A stretch of DNA of 64,000 bases from Lampris incognitus (GCF_029633865.1 NC_079222.1:31675546-31739545); one strand, 5' to 3'; shown: positions 37,301 to 46,522, counted from the stretch's first letter. Notes: generated by a model not told the origin, from the sequence alone. Made by a program: numbers and translations.

Positions 37301-40300
37301 TTCTGTGGGGGTTGCATGTCCTTGACCGCCTTCACTTTGTGTGGGTCTGGTTTGATGCCTTCGTGTGAGAGCGTGTGGCCGAAGTAGCTTACCTCGGACA
37401 CGCATATGTGACACTTGTCGGGGTTGAGCCGCACCCCTCGCTCCCTTGTGCGCTTCAGCATCGCTCTGAGACGCTGGTCATGTTCCTCTTTAGTCTTGCC
37501 GAACACTAGTATGTCGTCCACTATGGCCGTCACACCGTCCAATCCTTCATATGTTTCATCCACGCGTCTCTGGAACTCGTCTTGAGCGGACACGATTCCG
37601 AATGGCAGTCTGAGGAAACGATACCTGCCAAACACTGTGTTAAATGTCGTCAACATTGAGGATTCAGTGCTCAGTTTGATGGCCCAATAGCCTGACCGCG
37701 CGTCTAACACGCTAAAGTACTCAGCTCCAGCAAGCTTTGTGGTGGCGTCCTCCAGCGTGGGGAGGGGGTAGTGAGGTCGTTGTATCACTTTGTTAAGAGC
37801 TCTGGGGTCTAAACACACTCTAAGTTTGCCTGTCTTTGGCTTCTCAACAATGACGAGTGCGTTCACCCATTCTGTGGGTTCTGTTACCTTACAGATTATG
37901 CCGCCTTTCTCCATGCTGTCAAGCTCGTCCCTCAGTTTGCTGCGTAGGGCGATGGGGATTCTGCGTGGCGGGCAGACGACCGGCGTTGCATCTGGTGTGA
38001 CGCGGAAGGTGCACTCGCCTGGGAACTCTCCTATTCCTTGGAAAACATCTGCATACTCATCCATTATGCTCTGTGATGTGACATTGTTTTCCTCGCTCAC
38101 AGCCATCACTATTTTTACCAAGTTTAGGTCACGGCATGTTTTCATTGCCATGACTGGTGGGGCGTTTGTGTCAATGACGTAAAAGTCCAGCATAATTGCA
38201 TTGTCTCTGTACTTACATTTGAGTTTGCATGTGCCTTTCACGCTCAGCGCGCCTCCTCCATATTCAGTGAGTCTGTGTATTGCTGGTTTCAGTGTCACAT
38301 TTTTGAACAGCGCCTGGAACAGGTTGGTGGGAATAGTATTGGCCTGTGCCCCAGTGTCTAGTTTAAACTTTACCTTCTGTGGAGGTGTGCCAATTCCAAC
38401 CTCTACGTAAGCCTGCTCGTTGCTTTTTCCGTTGTTCTCTATTGAGATGCAGTCTATGTACAGCTCTGTCTGTTCTCCCACAGCGGTGCTCTCCACTGTA
38501 ATGTTGTCGAAGTACAGTTCTTCCTGCTCTCTGTCAGTGGTGTACTCTTCTGGGTTCTCTCCGACGGCATGTACTGTGCCGCGGTAGTACTTTGTCTGTC
38601 CCTGGGAGCTAGACTTGCATACTTTAGCAAAATGATTGAGCTTCTTGCATTTAATGCATTGTTTACCCTTAGCTGGGCAAGTGGCTTTAGCGCCGTGTAG
38701 CCCTCCACAATAGCTACACGCCCTGGCGGCGGTGCTAACGTCCCTTTGTCTGAAGTTAGCGTTAGCTGCTTTGGGTGCGTTCGGTTTGTAAGTCTTTCTG
38801 CCTATTGCGTGCACCGTTTCATGTGTGCTGCCCTGGCCCATAAACGTTAGCTGTTGCTTTGCTAGCTCGTGTGAGCGGGCTACATCTATGGCTTTTTCTA
38901 GCGTTAGCTCAGCTCCCTGGCTAAGTAGCTTTTCTCTCACTCTGGGTGAGTTGGTGGCAAACACGATGCGGTCCCTGACCATCTCGTCGGCATTTGGGTA
39001 GCCACAGTCTTTGACTAGGAGCTTTAGCTCAGTTACAAATCGTTCGAAGGATTCACTCTCTCCCTGCATCTTTTCATGAAATTTATATCTGGCATAAATC
39101 GGGTTTGCTTTGGGGGTGATGTACTCAGTGTACTTATCGTAGTACGTTTCTAGCTTCTTGGCTTGTTCTCCGCTGAGTGTCCAAGTGTTGTGCACATCGC
39201 GCCCTTTTTCCCCTATCCAGAGCAGGAGGTAGCTGCATTTCTCCTCTTCATTCTTCCCGCGCAGGGGGCCCGTGAACATTAGCTCCGTTGTTTGTCGAAA
39301 TCGTCTCCATGCTTCAGGTAAGTTCGCCGATTCCCAGTCCATCCGTGGAGCTGGAACGCCGTACGAATCCATATTGGGTATTTAAACTCCGCTACTCTGA
39401 CACCATGTAATGATCTGTGCCCTCTGGCTATGTTAACTTATAACATTAATAAAGCAAGGACGACTTCTCTCGTGCTGGGTGTTTATTCACCGACCGGATT
39501 CCGACTGACGTTGTTACGTACATCACGTGACTTTGTTGTGGCGCTACGGAAAGCCGTAAGGGACATTAGCAAATCAAATATTACTAGCAAATATTACAGG
39601 TGGGGAGTTTGAAATGTAAGAAATGTTTATTTAAAGTTTTTTTTATACTTACACACACATTCTCTCTCTCAATTATAAATACTGTACTGTAGTTATATTT
39701 AATATTATTACTGCATTATTACATTTATGATATTTTTGGTAAAATATATACTATATACTAAGACAAATATTTGACTAATTGACGTGAGATGTGAACTGTA
39801 CGTAACTGTTCCGACTTACATACCAATTTGACTTAAGAACAGACTCAAAAATGGACTCGTTCGTAACCTGGGGACTTCCTGTATTTGTAATTTTTGTAGT
39901 AGTTGTAATTGAAAAATTCGTCTGACTGCCTGGTGACAAACAGGCTGAAATCCCTCTCTTTATAACTCCGTCTTCTTCCTCGCCCTTTCTTCTCCATATA
40001 ACTGTCAGAAAATAGACAAGGAGTAAAGATGGATGTCATGACATTACATCACTTGTTTTTCCTCCTCTTTCCTTCCTCTGGCCTCCTATGCCTACACCAA
40101 TACTCTCTTTATTGGTTTTCATAATGTTGAGACACTCATGGCAAAAAGTGGACTCTTGTCTAAATTTAAATATTTATTTAAATATCTTGAAAATATGAAG
40201 ATTGCCACTAATGAAGCATCATAGAAAATAAATGTTCAATCTAGAATAAATTAATAGCATATGTGTCTGTGAATGTTCTCATTCATCCAGGTCATGGTTA

Positions 40301-43300
40301 TCCAAAAGAGTTGAATCAAGTGCAACTGGACTTGGTATATATCCGTAATATATACCAAGTCCAGTTGCACTTGATTCAACTCCTTTGGGTTATAGCATAT
40401 GTGTATCATTTTCTGTTTACATATACAAAAATTATATTGTTGAATTGAGTGTAAATTATCCCTTATGCACCTGTGACCTACTGTCAGTTTAGATTATTTA
40501 TTCACTAAATTTCAATCAGCACTCATTATAACATGACAATATTTTTCTTCAAAAGAATAAAGTTCATATTTTTAGTGTTATAATATAATCATCTTAAAGG
40601 ATATAACATGTAATATTTTATTGGTATTCTTACGACACTATTGCTTTTGCTGAATTATAAAGTCACAGTAGGCGAGGACTCACCTTTTCTTTGTGCAAAA
40701 TAAATATTATTTACAAACTTACAAGCAACAGTCCACTAAAAAAAGAGAAATCCACATTTGGACTGGAGAGGAGTTGCGGTGTTGTGAAGTATATGTGAAC
40801 AGCAGGGTGTCATCCATCAACTTTACACTCGCTTTCGATCAAAGGATTTCTTCCTTAGATGTCGACATTTCAAAGGTGGGTGAAGCTTTACAACCACCTC
40901 AATGTTGTAAACCAATAGATACAAACAAATGTCCTGATCATAGAAGTTAACCTGTTCCAGCCTTAAAGCAAAGTCTCCCACACAGTCAGTCACCTAGAAG
41001 AAGAGGAATCTGTTCTAGTCACACCGAATTTGAAAAATGTGCTGATATTTTTTGTGCAACCGCTTCAAGTAGACAAGATACAGCGAAGCTTTTCTGTTTG
41101 TCTCGATAGAGGGCGATTAATTAAGAGCAGAGACGTTCCTTTGTTGTGTGGAGGAGAGATGCTGGGTATATCGGGAGAAGGTTGCTGAATATGGAGCTGC
41201 CAGGGAAGAGGAAATAATAATAATATGAATAATGGATTATATTTATATGGCACTGTATCTAGACACCCAAAGTGCTTCACATTGAAGAGGTGGGACCTCA
41301 CCTCAACCACCACAAACCACCAGAGGGAGAACATGCAGGTGGCTGGTGTGACAGAGGAAGATGCAGAGGACAGGAAGAGATGGAAACGGATGATCCGCTG
41401 TGGCGACCCCTAATGGGAGCAGCCGAAAGTAGTAGTAGTAGTAGTAGTAGTAGTAGAGACGATCCTTTCTATGTATTACCGACATCTACACTGTCTTAAT
41501 CGAAAGTGGTGTTGGTGGGCCAGTCGGGGGCAGTCTTCCCTCTGGTCCTAAATCCTAATGCCCCAGTGCAGTGATAGGGACACTGTGCCGTAGGAGCTGC
41601 CGTCCTTCGGATGAGAAGTTAAACCGAGGTCCTGACTCACTGTGGTCATTAAAGATCCCATGGTACTTACCACAAAGAGTAGGGGGGTCCCCGGTGTCCT
41701 AGCAAAATTCCCAACCTGGCTCTCTGCATCTGGCCACGTGATCATCCCCCCATGTAACTGGCTCAATGATTCTCCCTCTCCACCTCAAGCTGATGTGTGG
41801 TGAGCGTTCTGGTGCAAAACGGCTGCTGTGCACCACCCAGGTGGGTGCTGCACATTGGTGGTGGTTGGAGTGAGTTACCCCCTTCAGTGTGAAGCGGCTT
41901 GGATGTCTAGAAACACACTATATAAATGTAATGATGGTGATGATGATTATTATTATTAATCAGCTGTACTTCGTTATTGGCACATTTTACCGAGTGACGC
42001 GGAGTTGCATTAAAAGAGAAACCGAGATTCATGTACACAAATCTAAAATATTCATTAGTACATGCAGACACATACAAACCTCCACAACATTTTTAGCTAC
42101 CATCCCCTCAGACAGTTTCCCTTGTTGGAGTTGCATACACTGCACCGCTGTGATTCCATGTGATCTCTTCTGTCATCCCAGGAGTGGCAAAAAGATCCGT
42201 GTTAAGGGACGGATTTAATGTTTTGCAAAGTGCGTCATTTATCTTCTGAATTGTTCTTGTCGATTATGTTATGTGGGAAAAATGATATGGGTACTTGAAA
42301 CGAGATTTGATGAGCACAAAATGAAATTGGGACCCTAAATCACCAGCAGCTGTTTACTTTAATTTGTGGGGACATGATTTGTGTTTCTCTTAAGTTCCTT
42401 AGCATTGACGTGGTTCAGACTCCTGAACAAGGCGGCAAATAAGTTATTACAGCATGGGGCTTACTGGGTTAATTCACTGGGAACTGAAGCCCCAGGGGTC
42501 TTAAATGTGGATTTTTCTTGGGCATGTTTTTATTATATATATACACACACAAACACACATTTTTTTGCTTCATGTTGTAATTTGAAAATATGATCACGTG
42601 ATGATGTTGGTCATATAGCCCGACTGATGGGTGGAGTTGTGTTAATTTAATCATGGTTGCCACTACACGCCTGTGCACATGCTGAGGGAAGCGTTTGTGT
42701 TTTAGATGACTTTTGTTTGTAAAGATGTTTATTTTGCACAAAGAATATGGTGAGTGCTTGCTCACTATTACTTTTTTTTTTTTTGTCTGATGAGACTTTA
42801 TCCTTAGCTAGACAACACCTTAAAAAACTTTTAGACTGAGGGCGTCCGGGTAGCGTAGCGGTCTATTCCGTTGCCTACCGACACGGGGATCCCGGTTCGA
42901 ATCCCCGTGTTACCTCCAGCTTGGTCGGGCGTCTCTACAGACACAATTGGCTGTGTCTGCGGGTGGAAAGCCGGATGTGGGTGTGTCCTGGCTGCTGCAC
43001 TAGCGCCTCCTCTGGTCGGTCGGGGCACCTGTTCGGGGAGGAGGAGGACTGGGGGGAATAGTGCGATCCTCCCCGTGCTACATCCCCCTGGTGAAACTCC
43101 TCACTGTCAGGTGAAAAGAAGTGGCTGGCGACTCCACATGTAAAGGGGGAGGCATGTGGTAGTCTGCAGCCCTCCCCGGATCGGCAGAGGGGCTGGAGCA
43201 GCAACTGGGACAGCTCGGAAGAGTGGGGTAATCAGCCAAGTACAATTGGGAAGAAAAAGAGGGAAAATTTGAAAAAAATGTAGATAGGCCATGACTGGTT

Positions 43301-43507
43301 GTGAGGCACAATTCGATTCAGCTTTAACACCTTTCTCTGTCTCTCTCAGGCACATATAAGTTCCAGAAGACAGAGATGCGTCGGGATGGTTTCGATCCCA
43401 ACATTGTGTCAGACAGACTGTATTTCCTGGATCCTAGCAGAGGCAGCTACGTGGAGCTGGACGAGAACCTGTACCGCGCCATCATTTCAGGGAAACAAAA
43501 GTTGTGA
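16356..43507 (+). CDS. slc27a4: Long-chain fatty acid transport protein 4 (FATP4)
   Basis: Thirteen coding exons: 16356-16516, 21807-22017, 23312-23495, 24442-24600, 27916-27985, 28187-28278, 28495-28604, 28900-29109, 30259-30385, 32444-32581, 32739-32903, 33812-33958, 43350-43507. They join in frame to 643 residues, exactly human FATP4 length. FATP4 couples fatty-acid uptake to acyl-CoA formation at ER/plasma membranes. An N-terminal hydrophobic segment (about residues 1-40) is followed by the ATP/AMP-binding motif [12 protein letters not shown] (243-254), [14 protein letters not shown] (383-396) and the FATP signature [14 protein letters not shown] (509-522); the end is SGKQKL. Exon 2 must use the acceptor at 21805-21806, not the later CAG, to give [10 protein letters not shown], matching FGGLVLLKVK of human FATP4. 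FATP1 is the closest alternative, but residue spacing and synteny with swi5 favour FATP4. No breaks are seen. Confidence 0.96.
18169..18701 (-). mobile_element. Internally deleted hAT transposon with partial BED finger
   Basis: Ends are inverted and similar (TAGTGCCTCACGATTT on the left; TAGTGCTGCATGATTAATC read from the right), the known look of a fish hAT family. On the minus strand, a frame starting at 18518 or its internal Met reads [18 protein letters not shown], then [13 protein letters not shown] and [16 protein letters not shown], which is the BED zinc-finger start of ZBED-like hAT transposases. It stops before the two zinc-binding histidines and the RNase-H-fold core. It is therefore a non-autonomous 533 bp derivative in slc27a4 intron 1. 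The flanking 8 bp are only partly alike, so it is old. Confidence 0.82.
19040..19378. repeat. 28 bp minisatellite, about 12 units
   Basis: A head-to-tail array of a 28 bp unit (AGACATACATATAGTATGAA plus TAGTTCTG). Variants alternate between GTATGAA/GTATAAA and CTGAG/CTAAG. The long Tyr/Leu/Ile-rich minus-strand frames are the repeat translated. Confidence 0.97.
20539..20792 (+). mobile_element. tRNA-headed SINE (CATGGCTCAGGAGG family), copy 2
   Basis: Head GGCATGGCTCAGGAGGTAGA with box B GGTTCAATTCC, then a body matching the minus-strand copy at 6618-6857, then an L2-like tail (AAAGCGCCATATAAATGTAG). It lies in slc27a4 intron 1. Confidence 0.82.
21190..21618 (+). mobile_element. GCGTCCGGGTAGCG-family SINE, copy 3
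   Basis: Full head with box A (TAGCGTGGTGG) and box B (GGTTCGAATCCC), the family body with a short internal deletion near 21525, and an A/G/C-rich 3' tail. No clear target duplication. It ends about 190 bp before slc27a4 coding exon 2. Confidence 0.88.
22852..23271 (+). mobile_element. GCGTCCGGGTAGCG-family SINE, copy 4
   Basis: Flanked by a perfect 17 bp duplication, TCAAAAAAGAAGAGATA (22835-22851 and 23272-23288). Box A matches consensus (TAGCGTAGCGG); box B is changed (GATCGAATCCC). The insertion is 40 bp upstream of the first base of slc27a4 coding exon 3, so the branch-point zone of that intron may now lie inside or beside the SINE. Confidence 0.93.
24283..24345 (-). mobile_element. Penelope-like terminal fragment
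   Basis: Read on the minus strand it is TTTATGCATGCTCAATAATC, CAGGTAAG and GGTTGAATCACTTCAT, the same terminal sequence seen at 30924, 52459 and 57541. Only about 60 bp remain. Confidence 0.6.
24601..27110. other. slc27a4 intron 4, no gene recognised
   Basis: Two and a half kilobases without a recognised element. An unrecognised minus-strand frame of 86 codons (26016-26276) and a pair of opposed frames near 26473-26812 have no motif I know. A minus-sense AATAAA lies near 25553. I do not call a gene. Confidence 0.4.
27111..27178. repeat. Foldback hairpin from Penelope-like end
   Basis: Arms 27117-27139 and 27150-27172 are inverted copies (21 of 23 positions pair) around a 10 bp loop. Each arm is the GATGCATGCTCARTAAYCCA terminus found in the Penelope-like copies of this window. 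Confidence 0.8.
27345..27668 (+). mobile_element. SINE fragment (CCTGGGTTCGAACCCC family), head truncated
   Basis: Starts at a box B (GGGTTCGAACCCCG) and continues through the GTTCTCCCCATGTCTGC and GGGTGCTCTGG body shared with the longer copy at 31886. The 3' half is different, ending in TTTCCCCACAGGGGATTAAT and AAAGTATCTCAAAATA; the same tail occurs alone at 54185-54230. Box A is missing. Confidence 0.8.
27686..27857 (+). mobile_element. RTE-like LINE 3' end fragment
   Basis: Encodes the last 50 or so codons of the RTE-like protein ([18 protein letters not shown]...MIRCGDP) as in the 9096-10094 copy, then CCCCTAACGGGAGCA. The AGT tail is replaced by A-rich sequence. It abuts the SINE fragment before it. 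Confidence 0.9.
28292..28370. repeat. (GT)n microsatellite
   Basis: About 39 uninterrupted GT units, starting 14 bp after the donor of slc27a4 coding exon 6. Confidence 0.97.
29229..30085 (-). mobile_element. LINE-derived head-plus-tail element with duplicated head
   Basis: Read on the minus strand from 30085 it starts CTTTTCCGCTTCCAGTGTGG and AAGATGGCAGC, the same start as the + strand copy at 54782. The first 55 bp or so are repeated, and the following GC-rich block (GGGCCCAGGGACCACGGCCC ... GGAAGCAGGGAGGCTAAGCT) occurs twice in diverged form. The last head segment reads [17 protein letters not shown], resembling the LANVRSLxNKMDEL start of a fish LINE endonuclease domain. It then jumps to a LINE-like 3' tail with AATAAAG and CCTGATTCCTGATT. 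Everything between is missing, so it is non-autonomous. It lies in slc27a4 intron 8. Confidence 0.72.
30924..31366 (+). mobile_element. Penelope-like element, internally deleted
   Basis: Starts with the family terminus (TCTTTATGCATGCTCAATAA), then jumps into the end of the ORF: 30972-31096 reads [20 protein letters not shown] followed by [16 protein letters not shown] and a stop, the C-terminal end of the GIY-YIG protein of fish Penelope-like elements. A 3' region follows with a hammerhead-like core (31284-31323) and a terminal GATGAACTGATTCAACCCTC. The RT is missing. Confidence 0.82.
31886..32262 (+). mobile_element. tRNA-headed SINE (GGGCGGCACGGTGGTGCAGT family)
   Basis: Complete-looking copy: box A TGGTGCAGTGG, box B GGGTTCGAGCCCC, body GTTCTCCCCGTGTCTGCGTG, a (GT)n/(GC)n interruption, a 3' part GGGATAGGCTCCAGTGACCC and a (GGAT)n tail. 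It lies in slc27a4 intron 9. Pieces of the same family occur at 27345, 51095 and 58841. Confidence 0.88.
33005..33433 (+). mobile_element. GCGTCCGGGTAGCG-family SINE, copy 5
   Basis: Box A TAGCGTAGTGG and box B GGTTCGAATCC, full body, AAAAAGGGAGAAAAAAAA tail. Target duplication is weak (CATATATA against CATATACA). It lies in slc27a4 intron 11. Confidence 0.88.
33617..33777 (+). mobile_element. LINE-derived 3' tail fragment
   Basis: About 160 bp matching the 3' tail of the head-plus-tail elements (GTTTGTGTTGCACTCCTGTG, GAATAAAACGACAAATAAAG, TTCCTGAGTCCTGA). It ends 34 bp before slc27a4 coding exon 12. Confidence 0.8.
34818..35010 (-). repeat. LTR (3' LTR of the minus-strand element)
   Basis: 193 bp terminal repeat, TG...CA, identical by eye to 39406-39598, preceded on its outer side by the GGTGG target duplication. 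Confidence 0.95.
39406..39598 (-). repeat. LTR (5' LTR of the minus-strand element)
   Basis: 193 bp terminal repeat, followed on its outer side by GGTGG (39599-39603), the second copy of the target duplication. Confidence 0.95.
40302..40388. repeat. Near-perfect 40 bp foldback hairpin
   Basis: Arms 40302-40341 and 40349-40388 pair almost perfectly (GAGTTGAATCAAGTGCAACT...GGTATATA) around a 7 bp loop TCCGTAA. The flanking GTTCTCATTCATCCAGGTCA and the arm sequence resemble ends of a second Penelope-like family in fish. Confidence 0.9.
41143..41454 (+). mobile_element. RTE-like LINE 3' fragment, interrupted
   Basis: Two pieces of the RTE-like 3' end (41143-41213 and about 41323-41454, ending CGACCCCTAATGGGAGCAGC and (AGT)n) are split by a reversed L2-tail-like repeat. 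Target duplications AGAGACGTTCCTTT and AGAGACGATCCTTT flank the whole (41129-41142 and 41455-41468). Confidence 0.85.
41214..41322 (-). mobile_element. L2-tail-like repeat inserted in RTE fragment
   Basis: On the minus strand it reads GTGAAGCACTTTGGGTGTCT, AGATACAGTGCCATATAAAT and ends in ATTATT repeats. This is the 3' end sequence shared by L2 LINEs and their SINEs, and is related to the tail of the repeat at 41490-41955 in the opposite direction. Confidence 0.7.
41490..41955 (+). mobile_element. Dispersed fish repeat with L2-like tail
   Basis: Contains blocks I recall from many teleost genomes (GGGACACTGTGCCGTAGGAG, CCTTCGGATGAGAAGTTAAA, GTGGTCATTAAAGATCCCAT) and ends AAGCGGCTTGGATGTCTAGA, ATATAAATGTAATG, then (GAT/TTA)n. 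No coding frame. Confidence 0.65.
42839..43262 (+). mobile_element. GCGTCCGGGTAGCG-family SINE, copy 6
   Basis: Box A TAGCGTAGCGG (perfect to consensus), box B GGTTCGAATCCC, body with small deletions, GGGAAGAAAAAGAGGGAAAA tail. It ends about 90 bp before the last slc27a4 exon. Confidence 0.9.
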
Positions 43508-44343
43508 TGACCAGGCTGGCAACCACACACACACACACACACTCAAACACACACACACAGGTATTTACACACCCTTCATAAAGACATGGGTAATGAAAAA
43601 CTGTGAGACAAGGATAGCAGCGAGCAGGTCCCCCACATAAACACTTTAAAATACATAAAGGTAGATATAGCCATACACCCCTGCACCCAGCAAACACACT
43701 GGCAGTCTCACGTACACACACATTTACATAAAACTCAGAAGTTTTCGACACGTTCTTGCTCCTTCGTCCCTAAAGGTGAACTTAAACCTGCCCCGATACA
43801 CCACACCCTAGCTCATCCCTTCTGAATCTCCTAGCTCACTTCTCTTGCTACCTCAGCAAACAAATACAGGGGCAGCGACCCAACTACCCGGTCTCATTCA
43901 CTCTCACTCCATTCGACGAATACAGCACCGTTGAACTGAAATGAGCCTTCATTGCCATTCTACACAAACCTTCATGGGACCCCTTTACAACACTTCGTCT
44001 TGCTACAGCCGGAGCCTGACCCACAAACCCGATGCTTTTGCCGGGGGACACCGCTGGTAAAGAGGAGGGATATGCGGTGCTTGAGAATCCAGAATGCAAA
44101 AACTAGAAATTACAGTGAACTGCAAATATAGTGGATGTTTAGGAGGCGCATGGATAAGGCTGTACAGCACATGGCTTAATGGAAGAACCCTATGAGGACC
44201 TACACTGTCTGTCTGTTTATTGTTCTGTGAGTGATATTGCTTTGTGAGAAAATGGAGATTTTATTTTAGACTCAACCTGCACAATTAGCCAGCTGTGAAG
44301 AACCTGTGTAAATAACAATTACTTCTTTCCTCTCCCAAAGGTT
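43508..44343 (+). other. slc27a4: Probable slc27a4 3' UTR
   Basis: Sequence after the stop codon, with a (CA)n run at 43527-43560. No canonical AATAAA was found before the 114 bp repeat, so the true end of the transcript is unknown. Confidence 0.45.
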
Positions 44344-44685
44344 GAGTTTCCAAAGTTCTTACCACAATCCCTCTGGTACCATTCTCCTCACCCCAATCCC
44401 TCCCTCTACACTCCTCTCCATTTGTTGGAGACAACCTGTGACTTAAGGCCTTTATTTGAGTTCCCAAAGTTCTTACCACAATCCCTCTGGTACCATTCTC
44501 CTCACCCCAATCCCTCCCTCTACACTCCTCTCCATTTGTTGGGGACAACCTGTGATTTAAGGCCTTTATTTGAGTTCCCAAAGTTCTTACCACAATCCCT
44601 CTGGTACCATTCTCCTCACTCCAATCCCTCCCTCTACACTCCTCTCCATTTGTTGGAGACAACCTGTGACTTAAGGCCTTTATAT
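44344..44685. repeat. 114 bp tandem repeat, three units
   Basis: Three head-to-tail units starting at 44344, 44458 and 44572 (GAGTTCCCAAAGTTCTTACC ... AACCTGTGACTTAAGGCCTT), differing at only a few positions. Mixed polypyrimidine content; not coding. Confidence 0.95.
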
Positions 44686-44765
44686 TTGAGAATTGGGCAA
44701 GTAGGGCAAATTATTTGGAAAAGGGAACAAAAATAGGGCAGGATTTTGGAAAGTCTTTTTAGATA

Positions 44766-45913
44766 CACTACATGGCCAAAAGTATGTGGAAAACATCACA
44801 CCCATATGTGCCTCATTCCTAAACCATGGGCATTAATATCGAGTTGGTAACTGCTGTGCTGCTGTAACAGCCTCCACTCTTCTGGGAAGGCTTCCCACTA
44901 GATTTTGGGACATGGCTGCAGGGATTCATTCCCATTCAGCCACAACAGCATTAGTGAGGTCGGATGCTGATGTTGGAAAGAAGACCTTGCTCGCAGTCAG
45001 CTTTCCAATTCATCCCATAGGTGTTGAAGTCAGTGCTCTGTGTAGACCAGTCAAGTTCTTCCACACCAAACTCAGTAAACCATGTCTTTATGGACCTCGC
45101 TTTGTGCATGTGGGCATTGTCATGCTGGAACAGGAATGAGCCTTCACCGAACCATTGCCACAAAGTTGGAAGCACAGTTTTGTAATAAAAATGTATGCTG
45201 TAGCGTTAAGATTTCCCTTCGCTGGAACTAAGGGGCCTAGCCTAAACCATAAAAAACAGCCCAGACCATTAAGCGTTGGCACTATGCATTCAGGCAGGTA
45301 GCGCTCTTCTGCCAAACCTAGATCCGTCCCTCAGACTGCCAGATATTGAACCATGATTTATTACTGTAGGAAATGTGTTTCCATTGCTCCAGAGTCCAAC
45401 GGTGGTGTGCTTTACACCACTCCAGCCGATGCTTGGTATTATGCATGGTGATCTTGGGTTTGTGTGCAGCTGCTCGGCCATAGAAACCCCTTTCATGAAG
45501 CTCCCGACAAACAGTTCTTGTGCTGACGTTGCTCCCAGAGACAGTTTGGGACTCGGTAGTGAGTGTTGAACCGAGGGCAGACGATTTTTATACCTGTTCT
45601 GTGAGCTTGTGTGTCCTACCACTTCGCGGCTAAGCTGTTGTTGCTCCTAGATGTGCACTTCATAATAACAGCACTTAAGGAAACCAGGTCAGATCTAGCA
45701 GGGCAGAAATTTGTTGGAAACGTGGCGTCCTGTGACACAACCATGTTGGAAGTCACTGAGCTCTTCTGCATGATCCATTCTGCTGCCAATGTTTGTCTCT
45801 AGAGACTGCATGGCTGTATGCTGGATTTTGTGCACCTGTTAGCAATGGATGTGGCTGAGCTAGCTAAATCCACTGATTAGAAGTGGCATCCACTTACGTT
45901 TGCCCATGTAGTG
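44766..45913 (-). mobile_element. Decayed Tc1-like transposon
   Basis: Inverted ends CACTACATGGCCAAAAGTAT (left) and CACTACATGGGCAAACGTAA (right, read back) lie between TA dinucleotides (44764-44765 and 45914-45915). The minus strand carries transposase pieces in several frames, such as [20 protein letters not shown] around the second catalytic Asp. The DPNPIE-type block holding the Glu is changed (TDFNTYGMNW) and the frame is broken at least twice. It is a dead 1.15 kb copy. Confidence 0.9.
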
Positions 45914-46354
45914 TATACCCTTGGCCAGAGAATTTGAACTCAACCAGTGGTTGAAACTGAAAGATTTTTTATGCAATAGGGTTCCAGCGTTGGCAGTGCA
46001 ATGATCAGCCATACCAAGAGCTGATATAAAAAAAACTGTATTTAAAATTGTCTGCATTACACCAAATATATTTAAGCTTTAGTAAAGTTATTTTACATAT
46101 TTAGGATAAAGTATTAGTAATTTATATTTTTTGTGTCACAAACTTCAAACCTCTCGTATTTTGTGATGCAAATGATTATCTTGCTGCAATGGTATTACAT
46201 TTGGATTATCACTCCCAAGAAAATCCTATACTCCAGATATGAGTCCTCAACAATGTAATCCGCAGTATGCGTTCTACATCAGTTGCTGGAAGACAGAGAA
46301 AATTCATCTGGATGTTCCAACTCTGGTATAAACATGTGGTGCCAATTCCAGAAA

Positions 46355-46522
46355 CTACTACTACTACGTTCAGCTGCTCCCGTTAGGGGTCGCCACAGCG
46401 GATCATCCGTTTCCATTTCTTCTTGTCTTCTGCATCTTCCTCTGTCATCTTCCTCTGCCACCTGTATGTCATTCCTCACCACATCCATAAACCCCCTCTT
46501 TGGCCTTCTTCTTTTCTGAAAT
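46355..46522 (-). mobile_element. RTE-like LINE 3' end fragment
   Basis: Minus-strand copy ending in GGGAGCAGCTGAACGTAGTA, flanked by an 18 bp duplication TGGTGCCAATTCCAGAAA (46337-46354) and its one-mismatch partner (46523-46540). Only the last 50 or so codons of the LINE protein remain. Confidence 0.9.

Larger units (their letters stand above)
34818..39598 (-). mobile_element. Ty3/Gypsy-type LTR retroelement, whole-looking
   Basis: Treated as a genomic fossil. Two 193 bp LTRs (34818-35010 and 39406-39598) read as identical by eye, begin TG and end CA, and sit inside a 5 bp target duplication GGTGG (34813-34817 and 39599-39603). On the minus strand the order is LTR, a primer-binding site resembling a tRNA-Leu complement, one long gag-pol frame (39372-35329, about 1,347 codons), a purine-rich tract and LTR. 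The frame carries a gag region with zinc knuckle, protease, reverse transcriptase, RNase H and integrase in the Ty3/Gypsy order; there is no envelope. It looks whole, with no obvious break, and is young judged by the LTR identity. It is nested in the Tigger-like element. Confidence 0.93.
34287..39881 (+). mobile_element. Tigger/pogo-like DNA transposon split by LTR element
   Basis: Inverted ends CAGGAAGTCCCAGGTTACGA (34287) and CAGGAAGTCCCCAGGTTACG (read back from 39881) bracket about 809 bp of original sequence, now split by a 4.8 kb LTR element. Near 34585-34690 the + strand reads [17 protein letters not shown], a stop, then [18 protein letters not shown], the CENP-B-type DNA-binding start of Tigger transposases; the DDE core is missing. 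It is an internally deleted, non-autonomous relic in the last slc27a4 intron. The right flank keeps a TA target; the left has drifted. Confidence 0.82.

Noticed and set aside
35336-39372. Many other open frames on both strands across the LTR element
   Set aside because: They are overlapping shadows of the one long gag-pol frame, and the zinc-knuckle and integrase motifs lie only in that frame.
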